Shown piece after piece: positions 1 through 8,481 of a DNA stretch of 64,000 bases. Source of the stretch: Cryobacterium sp. Y82 (GTDB lineage Bacteria > Actinomycetota > Actinomycetes > Actinomycetales > Microbacteriaceae); the NCBI RefSeq assembly GCF_002929495.1, contig NZ_PJJJ01000030.1:62001-126000 (forward strand), given 5' to 3'. Position 1 is the first letter of the stretch; every line of letters begins with the position of its first letter. Position numbers and translations under genes: made by a program. Below the pieces are notes generated by a model. It was not told the DNA's origin. It searched no databases and was given only the letters and a program-made list of their open reading frames with translations.

Positions 1-1147
1 CGACGTATTCGCGTGACTTCTGTTTGCCCTTCATGGTGTGCACGAAGCCGAGGGCATCCGTGTAGTCGCGCAGAGAGGCCAGCAAAACGTTGGTGTTCAC
101 GTCTTGCTCGAGCAGGAGACCGTAGGCTTTGCGGTCCTCGGAGAGATAGCCAATTCCGTGCGCAACCGCATCTGAGGGCTGCCTGATCTTGACCTGCTTG
201 CCGTTGATGTGCACGCGCCCGCCCTCCGAGAGGTCGGCACCGATAATGGCCCTGGCCACCTCCGTGCGCCCCGCACCCATCATGCCGGCGAAACCGAGAA
301 TCTCGCCACGCTTGAGTTCGAAGGAGATGTCTTTCAGCAGCTGGCGGGTATTTAGACCCTCCACCTTAAGCACCACCTCGTCGCTCGAATGCTCGCGCGC
401 CTTCGGCCGCGCACCCTCTTCGATATGGCGACCGACCATCATCTCAATGATCGTCGGAATATCCAGTTGCTCTTTTTGCAAGGTTCCGATGTATTCACCA
501 TCCCGCAGCACAGTGACGCGATCGGTGATCCGACGTAATTCGTCCATGCGGTGCGAGATATAGATGATGCCGGTGCCCGAGCGCTTCAGTGCTTCGATCA
601 GCGTGAACAGCGTTTCGGTCTCCACATCAGTCAGTGCCGATGTGGGCTCGTCCATAATGAGCACCTTGGCGTCGAAAGACAAAGCCTTGGCGATCTCCAC
701 CATCTGCTGCTTCGCGACTGTGAGCGTTTCCACGAGAGCCTTGGGGTCCAGGTTGATGCCGAGGCGCTTGAGCAACTCGTCCGCTTTGCGGTTGAGCGCC
801 CGCTCACGCAAAAACAATCCGTCCCGCGGCTCACGTCCAATAAAGATGTTTTGCGCAATTGTGAGGTGCGCCATCAGGTTCATCTCCTGATGAATGATGC
901 TGACACCAAGCGCCTGGGCGGTCTTTGGGCTGTCAATGTTCACCTCCACCCCGTCGAGGAAGATGCTGCCCTCGTCCTTTGTGTAGATCCCGGACAAGAT
1001 TTTCATCAGGCTGGACTTGCCGGCACCGTTCTCTCCGACGAGCGCGAGGACCTCCCCACGATCGAGTTCAAACTGAACGTCTTTGAGCGCCTGAACGCCC
1101 GGAAAGCTTTTGCTGATTCCGGTGACTCTCAACAACTGGTTTGACAT
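1..1147 (-). CDS. Sugar ABC transporter ATP-binding protein, CUT2/RbsA type (partial, C-terminus outside window)
   Basis: Reading leftwards from the ATG at 1147 gives 382 codons without a stop, running off the window. The N-terminal half has Walker A GENGAGKS (residues 38-45), the degenerate VAKQQMVEIAKAL signature and Walker B VLIMDEP. The second ATPase half begins with the degenerate GFAGMMGAGRTEVARAI and has SEDRKAYGLL, as in RbsA/MglA proteins (about 500 aa). The start has an AGGTGA ribosome site a few bases upstream. The protein should energise import of a monosaccharide. It is divergent from an epimerase and next to L-fucose catabolic genes, so L-fucose or a related sugar is the likely substrate (inference). 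The permease and binding protein would lie to the left. Confidence 0.9.
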   Translation of the reverse strand, partial: MSNQLLRVTGISKSFPGVQALKDVQFELDRGEVLALVGENGAGKSSLMKILSGIYTKDEGSIFLDGVEVNIDSPKTAQALGVSIIHQEMNLMAHLTIAQNIFIGREPRDGLFLRERALNRKADELLKRLGINLDPKALVETLTVAKQQMVEIAKALSFDAKVLIMDEPTSALTDVETETLFTLIEALKRSGTGIIYISHRMDELRRITDRVTVLRDGEYIGTLQKEQLDIPTIIEMMVGRHIEEGARPKAREHSSDEVVLKVEGLNTRQLLKDISFELKRGEILGFAGMMGAGRTEVARAIIGADLSEGGRVHINGKQVKIRQPSDAVAHGIGYLSEDRKAYGLLLEQDVNTNVLLASLRDYTDALGFVHTMKGKQKSREYV

Positions 1148-1358
1148 ACATCACCTACTTCATCGGAGGACGGACCTGGACCATGAGCAACTCGATCATG
1201 ACAGATATTGCGTCAAAGATCAGACCAATTGCGAAACAATCGACTGACCCTGAGTTGTATCATAATGTATCTAAAACCAGCCAGGAACAATAGTGCGAGG
1301 GTGTTGGTTTTTTCGCAAATCAGAATTCGATGAGGAAATTTTTCAGAGAGAAGTCCAT

Positions 1359-2228
1359 ATGCAAATCGGTGCCCACGCCCTCGTCTTTACAGGATCTTTT
1401 GACCAGGCAGGCTTAACTCTCGCGATCGAGAAGACCAAGCAGGCGGGTTTCGACCTGATCGAAATTCCGCTGATGGATCCGGCGACTTTCGACCGTGCGC
1501 TGGCGAGTCGGCTACTATCCGACTACGACCTCGCCGCCACGGCGTCGCTGGGACTCAGCCAATCAACGGACCTTACGAGCGCGAATCCCGCGTGCGTCGC
1601 GGCCGGTGAGCGGATGCTGGAGGAGTGCCTGGACATCGTGCATGCTTTCGGCGGCACGCGATTGTGCGGTGTGCTCTACAGCGCAATGCAGAAATACATG
1701 AACCCCGTTACTCCATCAGGTCGGGCGTCGAGTGCGGCCGCAATCAACCGCCTGGCGTCTCGGGCGGCCGGGCTCGGCATCCACTTGTCACTCGAAGTGG
1801 TGAACCGGTACGAAACGAACGTGATGAACACCGGGCGAGCGGCCCTGGGGTTTCTCGATGAGATCGATCACGACAACGTGTCCGTGCACCTCGACACCTA
1901 CCACATGAATATCGAAGAGTCCGATTTGTTCTCCCCGGTATTGGATGTGGCGGATCGCCTCGGGTACGTGCACATCGGCGAAAGCCACCGGGGCTACCTG
2001 GGCTCCGGCACGGTTGATTTCGGATCGTTCTTCCGCGGTCTGGCCCGGATCGAGTACGACGGACCCGTCGTGTTTGAGTCGTTCTCCTCGTCCGTCGTAA
2101 ATCGTGACCTGAGCCGCACCCTGGGTATTTGGCGCAACCTGTGGGAAGACTCCGATGACCTGGCCGCGCATGCCAACACGTTCATCCGCAATCAGCTGCG
2201 GGCGGTGCAGTCGATCGCCCTGCACTAG
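1359..2228 (+). CDS. Sugar 3-epimerase, D-tagatose/D-psicose 3-epimerase-like (xylose-isomerase-like TIM barrel)
   Basis: The 289-aa protein starts at the ATG at 1359, preceded by GAGAGAAG; an upstream in-frame start at 1293 has no ribosome site. LSLEVVNRYETN, VHLDTYHMN, GYVHIGESHRG and VVFESF supply E146, D179, H205 and E240. Their spacing equals the metal-ligand set E150/D183/H209/E244 known for the Agrobacterium D-psicose 3-epimerase. Length is normal for the family. It probably epimerises a ketose at C3 using Mn or Mg. Why such an enzyme sits in a fucose locus is not obvious; the true substrate could be a ketose brought in by the adjacent transporter. It is divergent from the ABC ATPase and convergent with fucU. 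Confidence 0.8.
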   Translation: MQIGAHALVFTGSFDQAGLTLAIEKTKQAGFDLIEIPLMDPATFDRALASRLLSDYDLAATASLGLSQSTDLTSANPACVAAGERMLEECLDIVHAFGGTRLCGVLYSAMQKYMNPVTPSGRASSAAAINRLASRAAGLGIHLSLEVVNRYETNVMNTGRAALGFLDEIDHDNVSVHLDTYHMNIEESDLFSPVLDVADRLGYVHIGESHRGYLGSGTVDFGSFFRGLARIEYDGPVVFESFSSSVVNRDLSRTLGIWRNLWEDSDDLAAHANTFIRNQLRAVQSIALH

Positions 2229-2273
2229 GTCGGAAGGCATTCGACCGCACGGCGCGAGCGGCGCTGTACGTGG

Positions 2274-2687
2274 CTATTCGATCCCGACCAGGCCCTTGCG
2301 CACAATGGCACAGCCGTAAGTGCGCGTTTCACCGGTGCGCACGATCACATAGGCGTCGACTGCGTCACGATAGAAATCGAAGCGGTCGACGAACCGAGCC
2401 GCGTCCGACACCACCTGGGCGGCCCGAAGCAGTTCGGTCTGCACCGGCAGCACCGAGCCATCGGCTGAGGTCATAAGGTCCACCGCGGGGGAATCATCGA
2501 GGGGCAGTACGCTGCGAATAGCCGCGAGCACCTCCGGCGACGTCGTACCGGGAAGTTCAACCAGGCGGTTGGCGAGGCGTGCGGCCGGAAAATGGGCATC
2601 CACGATGAGCACCGTGTCCGAGTGCCCCATGGCATCGAGGTGGTTGAGCAGTTCTCCGGTGAGGAGGGGGTTGATTCCGTTCAGCAT
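2274..2687 (-). CDS. fucU: L-fucose mutarotase, RbsD/FucU family
   Basis: The 137-aa protein begins MLNGINPLLTGELLNHLDAM, the typical FucU opening, followed by GHSDTVLIVDAHFPA and a C-terminal TGETRTYGCAIVRKG. FucU interconverts the alpha and beta anomers of L-fucose, feeding the dehydrogenase with the right anomer. An in-frame ATG four codons upstream (2699) would overlap the previous gene by 19 bp; I prefer 2687, which matches family N-termini and leaves a 7-bp overlap. It is the last gene of the minus-strand fucose operon, translationally coupled to the lactonase gene. Confidence 0.85.
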   Translation of the reverse strand: MLNGINPLLTGELLNHLDAMGHSDTVLIVDAHFPAARLANRLVELPGTTSPEVLAAIRSVLPLDDSPAVDLMTSADGSVLPVQTELLRAAQVVSDAARFVDRFDFYRDAVDAYVIVRTGETRTYGCAIVRKGLVGIE

Positions 2688-3550
2688 GGCCAGGTCCAAT
2701 CGTTAAGGGGCAGATGGTAAATCCGTGCGGCCGTGCCGCCCAGAATGCTTGAGCGTTCGGGTTCGCTCAGTTCGGCTGCAAGTCCGTCGACGACCTGCCA
2801 GGCGGGCTGGTAGCCGCCGTTGAGCTCGGTGATGGGCCAATCGCCACCGTACATGAGGCGGTCCGGGCCGAAAAGATCGAGGGCGATCTCCCACACCCGG
2901 CGCAGCGCATCCATCGAGTACGGGCCGCTCACGCTCCACAGACCGGAGAATTTCGCCACGGTGTGGGGATGGCGGGCGACGCGGGCAAGCGCCAGGTGCC
3001 AGGCTTCGAAAGCGTCCGACGCCCGCGGCGGCTTGCCGAGGTGGTCGACGACGAGGGTCAGCCCGGGAAGGTCCCCCGCGAGGCGCTCGGCCTGGCCGAG
3101 GTGACGCGGCCAGGCATCGTGCAGGTCAAACGGAAGCCCGCGCGCCGCGACGTCAGCCAGGGAGTTCCGCACGGCCGGTAACTCCAGAAAATCCTCGCGC
3201 GGGTCATCGTTGAGCAGGGTGCGCACGCCACAGAAAGCCGAATGCTCGCTCCATCGTGCGAGCGCCTCGGCGCTCGCACGATGGTCGTCCAGTGGCACCC
3301 AGCCGACGACGCCGCGCACCCAGCGGTAGCGCGTGGCAACATCGAGCAGGTAGGCCGTGTCAGCGTACGAATCTTCGGCCTGCACCAACACGGCGCCGTG
3401 CATGCCGGCAGCCTGCAGTTCGACCGCCGCCTGTTGCGGCGTCCAACTCGCGTTCAGAAGGCCGTGTTGCGAGCCGAGCCAGTCATAGGCAGACACGTCG
3501 AGGTCCCACACGTGCAGGTGACCGTCGATGCGCAGGGCCGATCCGGTCAT
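2681..3550 (-). CDS. L-fuconolactonase-like amidohydrolase (amidohydrolase 2 family)
   Basis: The 289-aa TIM-barrel hydrolase starts [16 protein letters not shown], giving the HxH metal motif (H11, H13). Further marks are FDLHDAWPRH, LVVDHLGKPP and a C-terminal MYGGDWPITEL with the metal Asp. This is the layout of 2-pyrone-4,6-dicarboxylate/fuconolactone hydrolases. The expected reaction is L-fucono-lactone to L-fuconate, between the dehydrogenase and dehydratase encoded next door. The start is fixed by a 4-bp ATGA overlap with the aldo/keto reductase stop; the open frame extends 62 codons further upstream but that part is the antisense-like extension inside the neighbour. Confidence 0.82.
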   Translation of the reverse strand: MTGSALRIDGHLHVWDLDVSAYDWLGSQHGLLNASWTPQQAAVELQAAGMHGAVLVQAEDSYADTAYLLDVATRYRWVRGVVGWVPLDDHRASAEALARWSEHSAFCGVRTLLNDDPREDFLELPAVRNSLADVAARGLPFDLHDAWPRHLGQAERLAGDLPGLTLVVDHLGKPPRASDAFEAWHLALARVARHPHTVAKFSGLWSVSGPYSMDALRRVWEIALDLFGPDRLMYGGDWPITELNGGYQPAWQVVDGLAAELSEPERSSILGGTAARIYHLPLNDWTWPC

Positions 3551-4503
3551 GCCATGATGAGTTCTTGCTCGATCAATCGCTGCCAGAGTTCGGCCGGGAT
3601 CACTTCGTGCAGCCGGGACGCGTTCTGGCGGATCTGCTGCGGGCTGCTTCCGCCGACGACGACGGTTCGAACCAAGGGTTCCCGCAGAGAGTACTGCAGC
3701 GCCGCGGCGGCCAAGGAGACTCCGGCCTCCCGGCACAGCGCGGCAATGCGTTGCACGCGGTGCAGCAGCCCGTCGGGAACCGCGCCGTAGTCATAGCGAG
3801 CATCGGATCCGGGAAAGTCCGTAGCTAGAAGCCCGGAATTGAACACAGCGGCATTCACAATGCCGACTCTGTGTTCACGGCAAGCCGTCACCAGTTCGGG
3901 CACCGCCGACTGGTCGGCCAGGGTGTAGCGGCCGGCGATCATCACGAGGTCGAGGTAACCGGTGTAAACGCACGTTAGCAAAGCGGCCGTGGTCATCGAT
4001 CCCACTCCGATTCGATCGACCAGGCCGGCTTCGCGCAGGCCGACGAGGGCAGGAATAGCACGGTCGATGCCGTCCTGCAGATCATGACGTTCTGGATCGT
4101 GCAGGTAGACCACGTCGAAGCGGTCCAGCCCGGTGCGCCGCAACGACTCATCAAGGCTTGAGCGGATGCCGTCGGGCGAGAAATCCCATACCCGCTTCTG
4201 ATCAGCCGGCACCGCAAAATCTTGGTCCAGATCGAGCTGTCCCGCGCCGAGCGGATTCGGTCGCAACAGACGTCCGACCTTGGTTGAGACGACGTATTCA
4301 TTCCGCGGCTTGTCCGCCAGAAACTCGCCGAGGCGGCGTTCAGAGAGGCCGAGCCCATAGTGCGGAGCCGTGTCAAAGTAGCGAATTCCGCTGTTCCAGG
4401 CGGCGTCGAGCACGTCGCGCGCCTCGGCATCCGTCATCGCGCGATACAGGTTGCCGACGTTGGCAGCTCCGTAGCCGAGGCGCCCCGGGATGAATTCACT
4501 CAT
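3547..4503 (-). CDS. Aldo/keto reductase, probable L-fucose dehydrogenase
   Basis: The 318-aa protein shows the full AKR catalytic tetrad: D44 and Y49 in [19 protein letters not shown]75 in [10 protein letters not shown] and H135 in VVYLHDPE. The C-terminal cofactor region includes [14 protein letters not shown]. It resembles D-threo-aldose/L-fucose 1-dehydrogenases, which oxidise L-fucose to the lactone with NAD(P). The start ATG at 4503 overlaps the dehydratase stop by 8 bp, and its own stop overlaps the lactonase start (ATGA). Position between dehydratase and lactonase supports the pathway role; substrate choice is inferred from context. Confidence 0.83.
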   Translation of the reverse strand: MSEFIPGRLGYGAANVGNLYRAMTDAEARDVLDAAWNSGIRYFDTAPHYGLGLSERRLGEFLADKPRNEYVVSTKVGRLLRPNPLGAGQLDLDQDFAVPADQKRVWDFSPDGIRSSLDESLRRTGLDRFDVVYLHDPERHDLQDGIDRAIPALVGLREAGLVDRIGVGSMTTAALLTCVYTGYLDLVMIAGRYTLADQSAVPELVTACREHRVGIVNAAVFNSGLLATDFPGSDARYDYGAVPDGLLHRVQRIAALCREAGVSLAAAALQYSLREPLVRTVVVGGSSPQQIRQNASRLHEVIPAELWQRLIEQELIMA

Positions 4504-5782
4504 GTGCGGTAAAAGAATACTCGTCCCGGCTGGTGGCGAGCATCTCGGTACCAGCACCCGGTATGGTCGGAGCCCGGTACGCGCCGCGATCAAGCACGAC
4601 GGGGGTCAGGAAGTGCTCGTGCAGGTGATCGACGAATTCGATCACCCGGCCTTCCCTGGTCGCGGAGACGGCGACGAAATCGAACATGGACAGGTGCTGC
4701 ACGGCCTCGCAGAGACCGACCCCGCCGGCGTGGGGGCAGACGCGCACGCCGAACTGAGCCGCCAGCAGCAGGATCGTGATATTTTCATTGACACCGCCTA
4801 CGCGGGTGGCATCAATCTGCAGCACCTGAAGGGCGTCGGCCTGCAAAAACTGCTTGAACATGATGCGATTGGCCATATGTTCGCCCGTCGCAACGGGTAT
4901 CGGCGCCACACCGCGGGCAATCGCCGCATGCCCGAGAATATCGTCGGGGCTCGTGGGTTCTTCAATCCATGCCACATCGAATTCGGCCAGACGCGACATC
5001 CACTCGATGGCTTCGGCAATGCCCCAGCGCTGGTTCGCATCGACGCCGATCAGAATATCCGGACCGACCGTCGCTCGGGCCAGGCGCATCCGACGGATGT
5101 CATCGTTGATGTTTGCCCCCACCTTGAGCTTGATCATGCCGAAGCCCTCGTCGACGGCTTCGGTGGCCAAACGCACCAGTTTGTCGTCGCTGTAGCCCAG
5201 CCAGCCCGGTGTGGTCGTGTAGGCGGGATATCCCGAAGCGAGCAGCTCAGCTTCACGTTTTGCGCGGCCCGGTACCGCGGCCCGCAGGATCCGCAAGGCG
5301 TCTTCGGGACTGAGCGCATCCGTCAGATAGCGAAAATCGACGAGCTCGACCAGCTGCTCCGGCGTCATCCGGCTAAGAAGCTGCCACAGCGGCAGGCCGG
5401 CGCGTTTCGCCTTGAGATCCCACAAGGCGTTCACCACAGCCCCGATAGCCATGTGCATGACGCCCTTTTCCGGGCCCAGCCAACGCAGCTGCGAATCCCA
5501 GACAAATTCGCGCCAGGTAGCCCCCATGTGCTCGAGCAGATCTTCTGTACTGCGACCGACTACCTGCCCGGCTAAGGCTTTGATCGCCGCGACCTGCACG
5601 TCGTTGCCGCGACCAATGGTGAAGACGAACCCGTGGCCCTCAAGGCCGTCGTCGGCATCGGTCACGATACGCACATAGGCAGCCGAGTAGTCCGGATCGG
5701 GATTCATCGCATCCGAGCCGTCGAGCGACGCCGACGTAGGAAATCGAATATCACTGGTGTGCAGCGCGAGAATAATACTCAC
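4496..5782 (-). CDS. L-fuconate dehydratase (enolase superfamily, mandelate racemase subgroup)
   Basis: The 428-aa protein opens with [20 protein letters not shown], the hallmark N-terminus of L-fuconate dehydratases. KLK at 218-220, D248 in GVDANQRW, E274 in [10 protein letters not shown]301 in ATGEHMANR and H351 in CPHAGGVGL sit at the numbering I recall for the catalytic and Mg ligands of the Xanthomonas enzyme. It converts L-fuconate to 2-keto-3-deoxy-L-fuconate. Translation starts with GTG at 5782, with GGAGAA six bases upstream. It is the first gene of the minus-strand fucose operon, divergent from the hydrolase gene, with a good promoter at 5810-5839. Confidence 0.93.
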   Translation of the reverse strand: MSIILALHTSDIRFPTSASLDGSDAMNPDPDYSAAYVRIVTDADDGLEGHGFVFTIGRGNDVQVAAIKALAGQVVGRSTEDLLEHMGATWREFVWDSQLRWLGPEKGVMHMAIGAVVNALWDLKAKRAGLPLWQLLSRMTPEQLVELVDFRYLTDALSPEDALRILRAAVPGRAKREAELLASGYPAYTTTPGWLGYSDDKLVRLATEAVDEGFGMIKLKVGANINDDIRRMRLARATVGPDILIGVDANQRWGIAEAIEWMSRLAEFDVAWIEEPTSPDDILGHAAIARGVAPIPVATGEHMANRIMFKQFLQADALQVLQIDATRVGGVNENITILLLAAQFGVRVCPHAGGVGLCEAVQHLSMFDFVAVSATREGRVIEFVDHLHEHFLTPVVLDRGAYRAPTIPGAGTEMLATSRDEYSFTAHE

Positions 5783-5809
5783 AGAATTTTCTCCTTGTTT
5801 GGCACCCTG

Positions 5810-5839
5810 AGCCTAAACATCGGATGTATAGAATGTCAA
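5810..5839 (-). promoter_or_regulatory. Promoter of the fuconate dehydratase operon
   Basis: On the minus strand TTGACA (5834-5839) is followed after 18 nt by TAGGCT (5810-5815). This predicts transcription from about 5803 and a leader of about 20 nt containing the GGAGAA ribosome site. The segment lies in the 108-bp divergent intergenic region and is the natural place for a fucose-responsive operator, but I cannot identify one with confidence. Confidence 0.55.
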
Positions 5840-5890
5840 TCGAGAACCTGATTCGGAAGTCACCGAACACTTATCGACGAGAGTTGGCGC

Positions 5891-6763
5891 ATGAAGTTTG
5901 CACGACTGGGCCCTATCGGCCACGAAAAACCCGCAGTACTGGTCGACGGCACCTATTTCGACCTGTCGACGATCGCTCCGGACATCGACGGGGAATTCCT
6001 CTCCACCGGCGGCCCGGCAGCGGCCCGCGCCGCCCTCTTAGCCGGAGATCTACCGAAACTGGAGCACGCCGAATCCCTGCGGATCGGCGCGCCCATTTCC
6101 CGGCCGAGCGCGGTCATCTGCATCGGTATGAACTATGCCGCTCACGCCGCAGAGTCCGGCGCTCTCCCACCCGAAATTCCGATCATGTTCCTCAAAACAC
6201 CCAACACCGTGGTGGGTCCTAATGACACTGTCGAGATCCCCCCAACAAGCACTAAAACTGATTGGGAAGTGGAGCTCGGCGTGGTGATCGGCCGACGGGC
6301 CGCTTATCTGGCCAGCCCGGCCGAGAGCATCCGTCACATTGCAGGATTCGTCGCGGCCAACGACCTCTCCGAGCGTGATTTTCAAATGAACGTCTCAGGC
6401 GGACAGTGGTCGAAGGGCAAGTGCGCACCGGGTTTCAACCCGACCGGTCCCTGGCTGGTCACTCCCGATGAGGTGGAGTACCAGAACCTCGCCTTACGCA
6501 GCTGGGTGAACGGCGAACCGAGACAAAATTCGAGCACCGCTGACCAGATTTTCAGCGTGGACTTTGTGATCTGGCATCTCAGCCAGTACCTGACGCTGGA
6601 ACCCGGCGACCTTGTGCTCACCGGCACGCCGGAGGGAGTGGCGCTCTCCGGACGTTTTCCCTACCTGGCCGCAGGCGACACGTGCGAAATCGAAATTGCC
6701 GGCCTCGGACGCCAGCGCCAGAGCTTCGTCCCGGCCTCCATTGAAAGGCACCAGAATGCATGA
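5891..6763 (+). CDS. Fumarylacetoacetate hydrolase family, probable 2,4-diketo-3-deoxy-L-fuconate hydrolase
   Basis: The 290-aa protein has the FAH fold motifs ICIGMNYAAHAAESG, WEVELGVVIG (metal ligands E126, E128), NDLSERDFQ (D158) and GGQWSKGKCAPGFNPTGPW, followed by LTGTPEGVALS. The ERDFQ...GGQW-KGK pattern is that of 2,4-diketo-3-deoxy-rhamnonate (LRA6-type) hydrolases. In this locus the expected reaction is cleavage of 2,4-diketo-3-deoxy-L-fuconate to pyruvate and L-lactate. It is the first gene of the plus-strand half of the locus and overlaps the next gene by 8 bp. Confidence 0.85.
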   Translation: MKFARLGPIGHEKPAVLVDGTYFDLSTIAPDIDGEFLSTGGPAAARAALLAGDLPKLEHAESLRIGAPISRPSAVICIGMNYAAHAAESGALPPEIPIMFLKTPNTVVGPNDTVEIPPTSTKTDWEVELGVVIGRRAAYLASPAESIRHIAGFVAANDLSERDFQMNVSGGQWSKGKCAPGFNPTGPWLVTPDEVEYQNLALRSWVNGEPRQNSSTADQIFSVDFVIWHLSQYLTLEPGDLVLTGTPEGVALSGRFPYLAAGDTCEIEIAGLGRQRQSFVPASIERHQNA

Positions 6764-7505
6764 GTTCGAAAACCTCGTCGCTGTCGTCACGGGTGGTGCA
6801 TCCGGAATTGGCGCGGCGATCGCCGACCGCCTGCACGCCGGCGGCGCCCGAATTGCCGTCCTCGATCTGAACCCGCACGACGCTGCCGTCACTCACTTCG
6901 CGGTGCAGACCGATATCGCTAATTCCGCATCAGTTGATGCCGCGATCGCTAAAGTGGCCGCGAAATTTGGACGCATTGACATCGTCATCAACAATGCCGG
7001 CATCGGTGCGCAGGGAACGATCGCAGACAATGACGACGCGGAGTGGGCGCGGGTACTCAGCATCAATGTGATCGGCATTGCCCGCGTCACTCGCGCAGCC
7101 TTACCCTGGCTGCTTCGGTCCCCGTCGGCAGCGATCGTCAATACTTCGTCGATAGCGGCCACCGCCGGACTTCCCGAGCGGGCCTTATACAGCGCATCCA
7201 AGGGAGCGGTTCTGGCGCTTACCCGTGCGATGGCCGCCGACCATCTCCGGAACGGCATTCGGGTGAACTGCGTGAGCCCCGGCACCGCAGACACTCCCTG
7301 GATCGGCCGGCTGCTCGCACAGTCCACCGACCCCGAAGCGGAACGGGCCGCGCTCAGCGCGCGGCAACCACACGGCCGTCTGGTCGATGCTCAGGAAGTC
7401 GCGGACGCCGTGGCGTATCTGGCTAGCCCGCGTTCCGGTTCCACCGTGGGCATCTCGCTAGCAGTCGACGGCGGAATGCAGCAGTTGCGGTTGCGCGCCC
7501 AATAG
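6756..7505 (+). CDS. Short-chain dehydrogenase, probable 2-keto-3-deoxy-L-fuconate dehydrogenase
   Basis: The 249-aa SDR has TGGASGIG (residues 13-19 region), D37 after the second strand (NAD preference), NNAG at 79-82, S131/S132 and the Y145-x3-K149 catalytic pair in YSASKGAV, and a C-terminal AVDGGM. The start ATG at 6756 overlaps the preceding hydrolase stop by 8 bp; the longer open frame from 6612 lies inside that gene. It should oxidise 2-keto-3-deoxy-L-fuconate at C4, making the substrate of the hydrolase upstream. With it the route from L-fucose to pyruvate plus lactate is complete in this window. Confidence 0.87.
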   Translation: MHEFENLVAVVTGGASGIGAAIADRLHAGGARIAVLDLNPHDAAVTHFAVQTDIANSASVDAAIAKVAAKFGRIDIVINNAGIGAQGTIADNDDAEWARVLSINVIGIARVTRAALPWLLRSPSAAIVNTSSIAATAGLPERALYSASKGAVLALTRAMAADHLRNGIRVNCVSPGTADTPWIGRLLAQSTDPEAERAALSARQPHGRLVDAQEVADAVAYLASPRSGSTVGISLAVDGGMQQLRLRAQ

Positions 7506-7624
7506 CGGTCGCGGCGAACCAGCGCCGGGTCGCCGGCTAGGCGCTCACCGGCCTTTGCCTGAGTATCCGCTGAAATAAGGCTGTCCGCTCGCTTACAGGG
7601 AGCAAGCCGGTCAGACTCGAATGC

Positions 7625-8425
7625 ATGACACTTACCCAGCTCCAAAAGGCCGAACTCCTGCTCTCGCTGCACGTTCCGGGCGAGCCTCTCATCGTGACCA
7701 ACGTGTGGGATGCCATCACCGCCAAGATCGTGGCCGACGCGCCCGGCGTCAAAGCCCTCGCGACGGCGAGCCACTCCATCTCGAACGTACGCGGCCTGCA
7801 AGACGGCGAGGGACTCTCGCTCGACGAGGCCATCATCGCCGCCACGATCATCGCCGGCGCCGTCGACCTTCCGGTCTCGGCCGACTTCGAGAAGGGCTAC
7901 GCAACCGATGCCGTTGGCGTGACTCGCAACGTGCGTCGCCTGATCGAGGAATCCGGCATCGTCGGCATCAACATCGAGGACTCCGTCGGCGCGACAAAGG
8001 CCCCGCAGTTCGACATCGAGACCGCCACCGCCCGCGTGGCAGCCGCCCGGGCCGGAGCCGACCAGAGCGGCATTCCTCTGGTGATCAACGCCCGCGTCGA
8101 CACCCTCGCCGGCGGCGGAAACTGGGATGAAGCCGTCGCCCGCGCCAACGCCTACCTCGGAGCCGGAGCCGACGTCATCTTCTTTCTCGGCCTCACGGAC
8201 GAAGACAAGGTGTCACGCGCAATCGAGCAGGTCAACGGCAAAATCTCCGTGATTGGCGCGCCCGGACTCGTTCCGCTCGGGCGCCTCGCCGAGCTCGGCA
8301 TCAGCCGAGTCAGCTTCGGCCCTGGCACCCTCGCCCTGACCCTCGCGGCATTGCAGGCCGCAGCCACGAACCTCACCGCACTTGGCGACTACCCCGACGA
8401 CCTCGGGTTCAAGTTCGCCCTGTAG
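7625..8425 (+). CDS. Isocitrate lyase/PEP phosphonomutase family protein
   Basis: The 266-aa TIM-barrel protein contains LIVTNVWDAITAKIV, an N-terminal ATASHSISNVRG loop, PVSADFEKGY and GINIEDSVG, the pattern of the ICL/PEPM superfamily. It lacks the KKCGH motif of true isocitrate lyase. Members act on C-C or C-P bonds next to a carboxylate with Mg. Typical functions are 2-methylisocitrate lyase, oxaloacetate decarboxylase-like or unknown; I cannot choose. It stands alone, 119 bp after the fucose genes, and is convergent with the next gene across a strong hairpin. I take the second of two nearby ATGs (7625), which is in frame. Confidence 0.75.
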   Translation: MTLTQLQKAELLLSLHVPGEPLIVTNVWDAITAKIVADAPGVKALATASHSISNVRGLQDGEGLSLDEAIIAATIIAGAVDLPVSADFEKGYATDAVGVTRNVRRLIEESGIVGINIEDSVGATKAPQFDIETATARVAAARAGADQSGIPLVINARVDTLAGGGNWDEAVARANAYLGAGADVIFFLGLTDEDKVSRAIEQVNGKISVIGAPGLVPLGRLAELGISRVSFGPGTLALTLAALQAAATNLTALGDYPDDLGFKFAL

Positions 8426-8437
8426 CCGCCCACGCAT

Positions 8438-8481
8438 CGAGGCCATCAGCATCCGTTTCTCAGCGGATGCGGGTGGCCTCG
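8438..8481. terminator. Large hairpin between convergent genes, likely bidirectional terminator
   Basis: Two 18-nt arms, 8438-8455 and 8464-8481, pair at 15 of 18 positions around an 8-nt loop. The right arm encodes the last residues of the minus-strand gene, whose stop is in the loop. Neither side has a long T-run, so factor-assisted termination or a simple RNA-protective structure is also possible. Confidence 0.5.

Noticed and set aside
189-563. Plus-strand open frames across 189-1144
   Set aside because: They are antisense shadows of the ABC ATPase gene, which shows Walker motifs on the minus strand across the same region.
7625-8425. True isocitrate lyase or 2-methylisocitrate lyase
   Set aside because: The KKCGH catalytic motif is missing and no glyoxylate or methylcitrate cycle genes are adjacent, so only the superfamily is called.
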